From Candidatus Hydrogenedens sp. (GTDB taxonomy: Bacteria; Hydrogenedentota; Hydrogenedentia; Hydrogenedentales; Hydrogenedentaceae), in contig DAOSUS010000016.1 of NCBI GenBank assembly GCA_035378955.1, forward strand, positions 1 through 57,242: a stretch of DNA of 57,242 nt. The letters are read 5' to 3'. The notes below the pieces were generated by a model that saw nothing but the letters and a program-made list of their open reading frames with translations, did no database searches and was not told the DNA's origin. Of the stretch, positions 34,702-42,763 are shown piece after piece. Position 1 is the first letter of the stretch, and the number at the start of each line of letters is the position of its first letter. The translations under genes were made by a program, and so were the position numbers.

Positions 34702-36934
34702 GAACATATTGTCAAACATCAAAATTAATCCGGACATCTTTTTCTGTCTTCTACTTCTAATTGTTGGGCTATTCCTTCGTTTGTATCGAATTTCTCAAGA
34801 GTCTATTTCGCTGGAGGAATATGCGTGCATAGCCAACCTAAATCTTAATTCCATTTTCCACTTCCTAAGCGAGCAAAGGAACACCTATCCTTACGGGGGG
34901 ATTTTATTCCCTTTACTTCAATATTTCTGGGGGAAATGCTTTGGGACAGAGATTGTTTCTCTACGATTGTTCAGTGTCTGTATATGGATAGGTTTTTATC
35001 TTATGTTCTGGTTTGTATTGAACAAATTGGAGCGGCAAGGGAAGTTACCTGATGGAACAAAATTTATTGTCAGCATAGGGATAACACTTTCTCCTGCTCT
35101 TATTTTTATTGGACAGGAAGCACGGATGTATATGGCATATCTCTTTCTGATATGGGGTTCGTTTTTCCTGTTTATGAAGGTAATTGAAGACATTTCCAAT
35201 AACCGAACCATTGTTTTCTGGATTATTGTTAATCAAATGCTATTATGGACACATCATATCGGGATAGTTATATGGGCTACGGAGTTTCTACTCTTAATTG
35301 CTGTGCAATATAAGAAAAAAAATCATATAAAAAAAGTGCTTTCTATTGTTGTTATATATTCGTTCTTTTTAATCCCCTGGTTTGCATGGATTTTAACCAT
35401 TCCTCCTCAACCTGCGCAACTACACCGATATTACCTAAAACCTTCATTACAGGAATTATTATCCTTTCCTTTTGCTCTTAATATCGTCGGAAAAGGAGGG
35501 ATTTGCCCGATAGGCATATCCCATCCGTGGCAGTGTTCTTCATCCATTTTCGGGGCTTTTCTACATCATTCACAAAAAGGATTTGAACTTGCTCTTATCC
35601 TTTTTTCTGTATTGAGTTTGCTGGGTTTGTTGTATGAAAATATTCAAAGTTGGATATACAAAAAAGACACACTGCGGGTCCCTTTTTTCCTTTTATCCTT
35701 ATTTGTTATCCCGCTCCTTTTATTATTTCTTTTAGCAAGGTTTGGACCCCCTGTATTTGTAATAAGATATATTGTTTTTCTCATTCCATTACATTTTTTA
35801 GGGCTTACCTATTTTCTTTCACATACAAGAAAATTTGTTTCTCGAATTTTAATTATCCTTCTTATAATTGTGCTTCTTTATCCAATTGGAATTATGTCGC
35901 AAAGCACCTGGCGGATGGATTGGAAAGGAGTAGGAAAAATTATTTCTAAAAATCAAGGAACGCAGGATATTGTAATTATTCATGACCCGTTCTGGATGCC
36001 AATTTTTAAACTTAACAATAAAGATATTTCTATTCCTGCAACAGATGCATATACGGAGGAAGGATTGGCAGATATAGCTCAAGTTTATTTTGATAGTTTA
36101 GGTCCAAACCAGGACAAAAAAACAAAGGCATGGATTGTTATCCCTGATATATACGGAACTGCATTAAATACCTTCCCCTCTGTGTTGAACCAATATGGCT
36201 TTTCTTACTTTGTTCACGCTTTACCTGGGGAACAGAAAATATATCTGTTTCAAATCTCACCTTCACGGGAAAGAATATATAAAAACATATTTACAATAAA
36301 TGTAGATACAAAAAAATTAACAAAAAAATTTTTTAAAGAGGCAAGTTTATTAACAGACACATTTTATAGGCAACATCGTTATGACCATGACCGCACAGGT
36401 TCCCATTTTATTCGGTGTGCTCTGCAACTGGCAAAATTAAAAAAATATAAACAGGCGGCCTATTTATTATATTACGCATGGGAACAAAACCCAAACCTGA
36501 TAGTCCAGATTTATGAAAAATTTTCTGAAAAAATAGATTTTGAGCAGGAATGCAGATTATTAAATTACGGTACTGCAAAAAAGAATATATCCGCCATTTT
36601 CTGGAATGGAGTAAAATGCTTTTCAGAGCATGATTATGAAGGTGCTTTATCCTATTTTTCTAAATTGACCGAAGAATGCAGTGAAGAACCCTTATTCTGG
36701 TGGTTTCGGGCTCAGACCTGTGATAATTTGTCCGATTATAAAAGTGCTGATTGGATTTGGTCCCTGCTATTTCATCTTCAACCTGTTTTGCCAATAGGCT
36801 GGCACTTTATTTACCTTCCTTCTGCAATTATATGCGATAAAAATGCCGTAGAAAAGGCTTTTCATAGAGCAGAAGAATTGCAAATTCTCACAGAACATTT
36901 AAATAAAGATATTGATTATTCCTTGCTAAAATAA
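34685..36934 (+). CDS. GT39-like (PMT/ArnT-type) membrane glycosyltransferase with TPR-like tail
   Basis: 749 residues. GT-C marks: LFLRLYRISQESISLEEYAC after the first helix (the acidic pair in place of the usual D/E) and FIGQEARMYMAYLFLIW, the common SQEARMY motif. About ten helices run to residue 415. The C-terminal third is soluble and helical with pairs such as KKYKQAAYLLYYAWEQNP and HDYEGALSYFSKL, which are TPR-like. It probably transfers a sugar from a lipid carrier to a surface acceptor. It is last in the seven-gene operon and convergent with the next gene (2 bp between stops). Confidence 0.75.
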   Translation: MTNTSKNILSNIKINPDIFFCLLLLIVGLFLRLYRISQESISLEEYACIANLNLNSIFHFLSEQRNTYPYGGILFPLLQYFWGKCFGTEIVSLRLFSVCIWIGFYLMFWFVLNKLERQGKLPDGTKFIVSIGITLSPALIFIGQEARMYMAYLFLIWGSFFLFMKVIEDISNNRTIVFWIIVNQMLLWTHHIGIVIWATEFLLLIAVQYKKKNHIKKVLSIVVIYSFFLIPWFAWILTIPPQPAQLHRYYLKPSLQELLSFPFALNIVGKGGICPIGISHPWQCSSSIFGAFLHHSQKGFELALILFSVLSLLGLLYENIQSWIYKKDTLRVPFFLLSLFVIPLLLLFLLARFGPPVFVIRYIVFLIPLHFLGLTYFLSHTRKFVSRILIILLIIVLLYPIGIMSQSTWRMDWKGVGKIISKNQGTQDIVIIHDPFWMPIFKLNNKDISIPATDAYTEEGLADIAQVYFDSLGPNQDKKTKAWIVIPDIYGTALNTFPSVLNQYGFSYFVHALPGEQKIYLFQISPSRERIYKNIFTINVDTKKLTKKFFKEASLLTDTFYRQHRYDHDRTGSHFIRCALQLAKLKKYKQAAYLLYYAWEQNPNLIVQIYEKFSEKIDFEQECRLLNYGTAKKNISAIFWNGVKCFSEHDYEGALSYFSKLTEECSEEPLFWWFRAQTCDNLSDYKSADWIWSLLFHLQPVLPIGWHFIYLPSAIICDKNAVEKAFHRAEELQILTEHLNKDIDYSLLK

Positions 36935-36936
36935 AA

Positions 36937-38646
36937 TCATGGGATTTTGTATACCACAACCTGATGGTCTTCATAACAGCGATGTATTTTTTGCATTTTA
37001 TCCAGAAGGGGCTTATTTTTATCGGTATGTAATAGAAGAATATATTTCACATTCTTTTGCTGACATAAAGCAACAAAATCGCTGAACCTCTTTTCCCTCA
37101 GGGAATTCCATAGGTAATTGTAATATTCTATAGAAGGGACTATATTACTATAAGGATTCATGTATAACATTAAGGTATAAACCAGTTTTCGGGCTGCTGG
37201 CATAACTGTCCAAATTCCGGTAACTTCATCACATAAAAATATATCCTGAGGAGAGGTATTGTTCAATATCCATCTATAAACGGTATCAAATCGGACAACA
37301 TCATGCACCAGATTATTCTCTTCTGTCCCACGGTAGATTTCATGTAATGGTGAAATAGGTCTTACCAGAGTAGTTATACCTATTAGGAATATCAAAGATA
37401 AAGTAACCAGATAAATCCCCTTCTGAAGCCAGCAATGGATATTTCTGCGTTGTAAAAAGGAACCAATTTCACCTGCTAATTGGAGGGAGCCATAAACAAA
37501 CCAAAATCCTATCAAGGCATGAACAGACATAAAGTTATGATGCGGTGGAAAAAATGCAGGAATTATATAACCATAATAATTCAAGGATTGGCATATTATC
37601 TGTTGAACGGCTAAAAGAAGAACAACCACTGTCCATAGCCTTAACCACCACAATTCCTGTTTTTTCCTGTGGATAAAGAAAAATGAAAGCGATAGAACAC
37701 CTATTCCAGTAAAGCCATTGGCACTTTTTAAGAGAGTTGTCGGGAGGTTTTTTAATTCAAGGGCCGGGGTTAAATAAAGGGATGGATAGGGATGGCGAAT
37801 AATAAATTGATATTTAATAAAAATAGGTAACCAATAAGGACTGCTCAACAGAAGTGCTATGCCTAAAATTATACCTATTCTTTTGAGATATCGTATCAGT
37901 TCCTGTCTCTGAGAAGAGCCATATAATTGGGCAATTTGGATAAAGGAATATAGGGCAATAAATAACCCGGCTTCTATTAAAATGGCGGTGTGTGTTAGAA
38001 AACCTAACCCTAAAAATAGACCACAAAAAACAGCAAAGAGAAATTTCTTTTTTTCCACATAGAGAATAAACATAAGAATTGTTAAGAAAAAAAATGTCTT
38101 GCCCCATTGAGGTGCTAATAGCCACGGTGAATAAGTGGAATATAACCATTCCGCTAAAAAAGGGTTTCTTGCAAAAATAAAGTAGGTTAGAGATAAAAAA
38201 CCTGCCCAGGGTCCCCAACGGTTCCATGCCAATAACATCACCGCAATAGGCAATAATAACTGTAAAAAAGGACCTATGTGCATACAGGTTTCGGGTAATG
38301 ATTTGTTAAGTATTTTACTGAACAGGGCAATTACGGCTCCGGTCAGCGGGTTATACCAATTAACCTCACCTTTTAATATGGGGTCCTCGGGATAGGTTTT
38401 ATCAAGCAAGGTTTGAGCAATTCCTATATCGCGAAGGGTATCCCAATTAAAGGGCCATTGGAAAGGGCGTGAACTGACAATTCCTATCCACAAAGCAAAA
38501 GCAAGAAATATAAAACATAAGGTAAAAGCAATTAATCTGTCTGTAATATCTATGGAAACGAGATTTTGTAATGAAATATTTTGTGGATTATTTTTACATT
38601 CGTTCTTTGAAACAATTTGTTTAACTTCTTCAATGTGAGTACTCAT
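36937..38646 (-). CDS. Polytopic membrane protein, GT-C-like
   Basis: 569 residues, about ten helices. The first loop has FNWDTLRDIGIAQTLLDKTY, an Asp-containing loop after the first helix like that of GT-C enzymes. The end is soluble (KYILLLHTDKNKPLLDKM). No cleaved signal peptide. It lies on the opposite strand from the glycan operon and converges with it. Function is inferred only from topology and context. Confidence 0.6.
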   Translation of the reverse strand: MSTHIEEVKQIVSKNECKNNPQNISLQNLVSIDITDRLIAFTLCFIFLAFALWIGIVSSRPFQWPFNWDTLRDIGIAQTLLDKTYPEDPILKGEVNWYNPLTGAVIALFSKILNKSLPETCMHIGPFLQLLLPIAVMLLAWNRWGPWAGFLSLTYFIFARNPFLAEWLYSTYSPWLLAPQWGKTFFFLTILMFILYVEKKKFLFAVFCGLFLGLGFLTHTAILIEAGLFIALYSFIQIAQLYGSSQRQELIRYLKRIGIILGIALLLSSPYWLPIFIKYQFIIRHPYPSLYLTPALELKNLPTTLLKSANGFTGIGVLSLSFFFIHRKKQELWWLRLWTVVVLLLAVQQIICQSLNYYGYIIPAFFPPHHNFMSVHALIGFWFVYGSLQLAGEIGSFLQRRNIHCWLQKGIYLVTLSLIFLIGITTLVRPISPLHEIYRGTEENNLVHDVVRFDTVYRWILNNTSPQDIFLCDEVTGIWTVMPAARKLVYTLMLYMNPYSNIVPSIEYYNYLWNSLREKRFSDFVALCQQKNVKYILLLHTDKNKPLLDKMQKIHRCYEDHQVVVYKIP

Positions 38647-38673
38647 GTTTTAAATAACATTAATCCCTAATGT

Positions 38674-39576
38674 TTAATGATTGCGTAATAGCATATACAG
38701 AGCCAATTGACGGAATACCTCTGCCTTCTCACCAAAACAGGTCAGGGCTGAAATGGCTTTATGAGTATGTTCCAATGCTAATTCCTGAGACTGTTGTAAA
38801 CCTAACAAAGCGGGATAGGTAGACTTCTTATGTTCTTTATCACTTCCGACAGGTTTTCCTAAAGTTTTTTCATCCCCGGTTACATTTAAAATATCATCTA
38901 CAATCTGGAAGGCAAGCCCCAAATGTTTTCCGTATTCGGTTATTGCTTGTAAACCTTTAGAAAAGGCATTTGAAAGCAACGCACCACATCGTAATGAGGC
39001 ACAAATCAAGGCACCCGTCTTTTTTCGGTGTATTTCCTGCAATGTTTCCATTGGCACAAGTTTCCCTTCCGCTATTATATCCATATATTGCCCACCTACC
39101 ATACCATTAACACCCGCAGAACGGGCAACTTCCACCACAACCTCTGCATTCCCTGTGCTTGCCAATAATTCAAACGCCAACGTCAGCAATCCATCACTCG
39201 CCAGCAGGGCTATTGCTTCACCATAAACTTTATGCAAGGTCGGTTTGCCTCGTCGAAAATCATCATTGTCCAATGCGGGCAAATCATCATGAATTAGGGA
39301 ATAGGTATGTATCATCTCGATGGCACATGCAGAGGGCATCACCTTTTGTATATTTCCATCAAATAGTTCCGCAGAACCTAAAACCAATGCGGGACGAAGC
39401 CGTTTCCCTCCTGCAAATAGACTGTATTCCATGGCTTCAATAAGTCCCGGAATAGGGCATTGCAATTGAGATAAATATCTATGAAGGGCTTCTTCGGTTT
39501 GTTTGCCTTTATCCAGAAGAAATTGTTCTACTTTCTCTTTATGAAATTCATTCCTCAAATTATTAAAAATATCCAT
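38674..39576 (-). CDS. ispA: Polyprenyl synthetase IspA-type (farnesyl/geranyl diphosphate synthase)
   Basis: 300 residues. It makes C15-C20 isoprenoid diphosphates for undecaprenyl and quinone synthesis. The two Asp-rich motifs are present: HDDLPALDNDDFRRGK (about 96-111) and FQIVDDILNVTGDEKTLG. GGQYMDII and KTGALI match short-chain synthases. The start overlaps the xseB stop (TAATG), so it is translationally coupled. The order xseA-xseB-ispA is the common bacterial arrangement, often followed by dxs, which is absent here. Confidence 0.93.
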   Translation of the reverse strand: MDIFNNLRNEFHKEKVEQFLLDKGKQTEEALHRYLSQLQCPIPGLIEAMEYSLFAGGKRLRPALVLGSAELFDGNIQKVMPSACAIEMIHTYSLIHDDLPALDNDDFRRGKPTLHKVYGEAIALLASDGLLTLAFELLASTGNAEVVVEVARSAGVNGMVGGQYMDIIAEGKLVPMETLQEIHRKKTGALICASLRCGALLSNAFSKGLQAITEYGKHLGLAFQIVDDILNVTGDEKTLGKPVGSDKEHKKSTYPALLGLQQSQELALEHTHKAISALTCFGEKAEVFRQLALYMLLRNH

Positions 39577-39953
39577 TAGAAAGGTAAATCCTCATTAATA
39601 TCAGGTTCTGACACATTTTCTTTACTACTTGTCTTCTTTATCCGCGGTTGAGCCACCTTTTCCGAATTTACTAATTTATTGGATGATGTTCCTTCTCCAT
39701 TATCTGTATCAGCAAGGTCAAACGGTCTCGCTTCAATCTCACCCTCCTCATTTTTTAAAAGTATCTCTATTTTCCGTTCCGCTTCGGAAAGAGCCTTTTC
39801 ACATTGCCTTGCCAGACGAATTCCCTCCTCAAATTGTTTAAGGGCTTCTTCTAATGTCAATTCGCCTTTCTCTAAATTTTGGACAATCTGTTCTAATTTT
39901 TCCAAGTCTTTTTCAAAATTCCCATAAGTAGGTTTCTCTTGCTTTTCTTTCAT
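39576..39953 (-). CDS. xseB: Exonuclease VII small subunit XseB with a long acidic-tipped C-terminal extension
   Basis: The XseB core (about 1-70) is the usual two-helix protein: FEKDLEKLEQIVQNLEKGEL, then TLEEALKQFEEGIRLARQCE. XseB is normally about 70-90 residues; this one is 125. The extra 50 residues are polar and low-complexity, ending EPDINEDLPF. That tip is very like the SSB C-terminal peptide (DDDIPF), which binds many DNA repair proteins. Whether it works this way here is inference. It is separated from xseA by 2 bp and overlaps ispA by 1 bp. Confidence 0.9.
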   Translation of the reverse strand: MKEKQEKPTYGNFEKDLEKLEQIVQNLEKGELTLEEALKQFEEGIRLARQCEKALSEAERKIEILLKNEEGEIEARPFDLADTDNGEGTSSNKLVNSEKVAQPRIKKTSSKENVSEPDINEDLPF

Positions 39954-39955
39954 AG

Positions 39956-41326
39956 TTATTCATCCTTTTTATATTCTCTGTTTTTAACAATGGCATCTGC
40001 TGTGCCATCTAAAAATTGCATTTTAACAAAATTACCTACATCCAATTGTTCCACACATCGGACCAATTTATGCTCGGGCTCAAGCCATACAAGAGCATAT
40101 CCTCGACCCAACACCTTTAGCGGGCTCAGTGCATCTAATTTAGCAGTATGATACATAAATTTTGATTTTCTTCCTTGAAAGGTACCCTTTATTTTTTGTT
40201 CTAACTGTTTCTTAATATAATCCAGTTTCTCTTTTTGAGATTGAACTCTTGATTGAGGAGACATCATTTGCAAAGCATACATCGCCTTTCGGATTCGCGA
40301 ATGTAATGCCTCTTTTTCCCATTCCCACCAATCCTCCAGTTGCTTTCTGCAGTCCAACAATCGGAACATATTATCACGAATTATACTACGGACACTTTGA
40401 AAACCCCTATGCTGTTGAGCCAATTCAAGCCGATGGCAATATTGATTCGAAATTTGTTTAACGGCTCGAACCAATTTTTGTTTTTGTGTTTGTATCTTAT
40501 CCCATAAAATGGTCTGGTCCTGAATAACCATTTCTGCCGCTGCAGATGGGGTCGGAGCACGAACATCGGCAGAAAAATCCGTTAGTGTAAAATCAATTTC
40601 ATGCCCTACTGCAGAAATAATGGGCGTTTTTGCCTCAAATACTGCACGGACAACTATTTCCTCATTAAAGGGCCAGAGATCTTCTATGGAACCCCCTCCT
40701 CTACCGACAATAATAACATCTACACCATATTGGTCCAGATATCGAATTCCAGCAACAATTTCCATGCTTGCCTCTTCCCCCTGTACTCGTGCTGGGTAAA
40801 GAATTACATGGATATTTGCAAAACGACGCGATAATACTTTTAATATATCCCGTATTGCCGCACCCGATGGAGAAGTTACTATTCCAATTTTTTTAGGCAA
40901 TAGAGGTAATTTCTTTTTATGAGCAGGGTCAAACAATCCTTCCGCTTCTAACTTCTTTTTCAATTGTTCAAATGCTAATTGAAGGGCGCCAATACCTTTC
41001 GGCTCCATCTGTTCCACAACGATTTGGTGGGCTCCTCGCTTTTCATATACTGTAATCTGCCCAAAAACAAGCACTTCCATACCATTTTCGGGCTGAAATT
41101 TTATGTTCTGAAGATAACCCCGAAACATTACCGAAGTAAGTTCGCTATCCGCATCTTTCAAGGTAAAATACGCATGACCAGAAGGTGCCACCCGCCAGTT
41201 CGAAATCTCTCCACTAAGCCAGATATAGCCTATCTCTTCTTCCAGCAAATCACGGATTTTTCGGTTCAATTCCGATACTGACCAGATATGCCTTTGTTCT
41301 ATATTATTTAAAATTTCTGATGTCAC
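39956..41326 (-). CDS. xseA: Exonuclease VII large subunit XseA
   Basis: 456 residues. It degrades single-stranded DNA as XseA plus XseB. The N-terminal OB domain has IWLSGEISNWRVAPSGHAYF. The catalytic domain has IGIVTSPSGAAIRDIL, DVIIVGRGGGSIEDLWPFNE and AVGHEIDFTLTDFSADVRAP, with the family's conserved Gly-rich and acidic residues present. A long coiled-coil follows (about 280-390). GTG start with AAGG about 11 nt upstream. It is first in the xseA-xseB-ispA operon and divergent from the lipoprotein gene. Confidence 0.95.
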   Translation of the reverse strand: MTSEILNNIEQRHIWSVSELNRKIRDLLEEEIGYIWLSGEISNWRVAPSGHAYFTLKDADSELTSVMFRGYLQNIKFQPENGMEVLVFGQITVYEKRGAHQIVVEQMEPKGIGALQLAFEQLKKKLEAEGLFDPAHKKKLPLLPKKIGIVTSPSGAAIRDILKVLSRRFANIHVILYPARVQGEEASMEIVAGIRYLDQYGVDVIIVGRGGGSIEDLWPFNEEIVVRAVFEAKTPIISAVGHEIDFTLTDFSADVRAPTPSAAAEMVIQDQTILWDKIQTQKQKLVRAVKQISNQYCHRLELAQQHRGFQSVRSIIRDNMFRLLDCRKQLEDWWEWEKEALHSRIRKAMYALQMMSPQSRVQSQKEKLDYIKKQLEQKIKGTFQGRKSKFMYHTAKLDALSPLKVLGRGYALVWLEPEHKLVRCVEQLDVGNFVKMQFLDGTADAIVKNREYKKDE

Positions 41327-41445
41327 CCGAATTTTACCTTTTCTTTCGTTTTTTAATTGAAAGAAATTTAATTATAATGTGTTTATACAAATAATTACCA
41401 AAAATAAACAATTGCAATCTTTTGCAATACAAAGAAAAGGTTCTT

Positions 41446-42126
41446 ATGAAATTTAACAAAAATTATACATTAGCACTCATCGGTTGTTTGCTTATCATAA
41501 CCCTGATTAGTGCATGTCGCCCCAAAGAAACAAAAAAACCAGCAGAAGTCCCTCAAACCAAGGAAGACTTCGTAAAACAAATAAAGGAAATACTATCTCC
41601 ACTTCAGATGTATATACCATTCTCTTCCGATGGAAACTATCCCTATATTCGGGAAGATGTAAGATTGCAGGTAATGAATGATGTTTTCAATTTTGTCCAA
41701 AAAAATGCTGATAATCCTTTAGCACAGGAAGCCTGCAAAGAAGTGGCTAAAGAAGTTGCCCAGTGGGCGAAAATTGCCAAAGAAAATAACCGCTGGGTTC
41801 TGGCATTAGTATGTATTGATGTATATGAAACTTTAGGAGCAAAAAGTGAGGCGTTAAGACGATTAAGAACACGGGGAGAACAACTCATTGCACAACCGAA
41901 AGTTTTTGTTCGCGGTTTACTCGAAGATAAAGAGACAGGGCAAACAACCATTTTCGTTGAAGTTATCAATCGTATCACGGGAGAAAAAAAACGGGTCGCT
42001 GCACGCGTCGGCGATGAATTTGAAAATATCCGTGTAGTGGAAATTATCCCTTATAAAAATGTAGTCCGTTTTGAATACATCCCCATTGAAGGCATGTTTT
42101 TTGATGTAGAATGTCCAAAATTTTAA
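41446..42126 (+). CDS. Lipoprotein of unknown function
   Basis: 226 residues. The lipobox LISAC puts the lipid-modified Cys at about 24. The mature part is helical in its middle (QEACKEVAKEVAQWAKIAKE) and ends with a beta-rich section (RVAARVGDEFENIRVVEIIP). I cannot name a family. The start at ATG 41446 follows AAAGG; a frame 24 nt longer is possible but has no ribosome site. Confidence 0.8.
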   Translation: MKFNKNYTLALIGCLLIITLISACRPKETKKPAEVPQTKEDFVKQIKEILSPLQMYIPFSSDGNYPYIREDVRLQVMNDVFNFVQKNADNPLAQEACKEVAKEVAQWAKIAKENNRWVLALVCIDVYETLGAKSEALRRLRTRGEQLIAQPKVFVRGLLEDKETGQTTIFVEVINRITGEKKRVAARVGDEFENIRVVEIIPYKNVVRFEYIPIEGMFFDVECPKF

Positions 42127-42461
42127 GTTGTTAATAATCACGACCCCTTCATGAAAAACGATAATAAATCATTCCCTATTTTTTTCCTTTCTTACTACCC
42201 CCTTTGCGAATTCTCTACACCCTCTTTATTTTATACAGCAAATAACCCTTTTATCTTTATAATTCCCCATTAAAAATAGGATTGTTCCCTTTATATTTTT
42301 CGCCTTGAAAAGAATTTTTATCTCATATCTTTAAAGTTTTGCACAAGAATTATTCCGATAATAATGGTGTATAAAAAGCCCGTTTTACACATTCTTTTTT
42401 TAACAAAAATAAAACACAATTTTAGGTAAAATCACCCATTTTTTTGTAACTTTTCCCCTAT

Positions 42462-42516
42462 TTATCCACAGGTTATCAACATTGTTATCCACAGGATTCT
42501 GAACAGTTTTTCCACA
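42462..42516 (+). promoter_or_regulatory. Cluster of four DnaA-box-like 9-mers
   Basis: TTATCCACA (42462-42470), TTATCAACA (42473-42481), TTATCCACA (42485-42493) and TTTTCCACA (42508-42516), all on the plus strand in 55 bp. Two match the consensus exactly and two differ by one base. The density is like that of chromosomal origins, or of a DnaA-controlled promoter. Confidence 0.75.
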
Positions 42517-42532
42517 GATTATTCACTCAATA

Positions 42533-42579
42533 TCACTATATATTGTATATTGGGAATAAAATTCTACTTGACATTGTGT
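42533..42579 (+). promoter_or_regulatory. Two NrdR-like boxes spaced 31 bp
   Basis: TCACTATATATTGTAT (42533-42548) and CTACTTGACATTGTGT (42564-42579), start-to-start 31 bp. NrdR boxes occur as tandem 16-mers at about 31-32 bp spacing upstream of ribonucleotide reductase genes. Box 1 is close to the consensus ACACWATATATWGTGT; box 2 is weaker. Confidence 0.55.
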
Positions 42580-42763
42580 ATTTTTTATTATAAAATATTT
42601 TTATCTTTTTTTTATTTTCTATGAAAATTTAATCAAACAGTAATTAGCCCTCCTAAATCTTCCCCGAAGGCATAAAAATAACCTTCTTTTCGGGCAGATT
42701 ATATTGGGGTGATGAAATTAAAGTTTTTAAATAAATAAAAATTTAATTTAGGGAGCGTAGGCT

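Larger units (their letters stand above)
42127..42763. other. AT-rich gene-free region upstream of nrdD (candidate origin and nrd regulatory region)
   Basis: It holds a cluster of DnaA-box-like sites (42462-42516), two NrdR-like boxes (42533-42579), AT-rich runs on both sides and several long T tracts. No gene or IS is visible. The single sites are listed separately. Confidence 0.6.
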
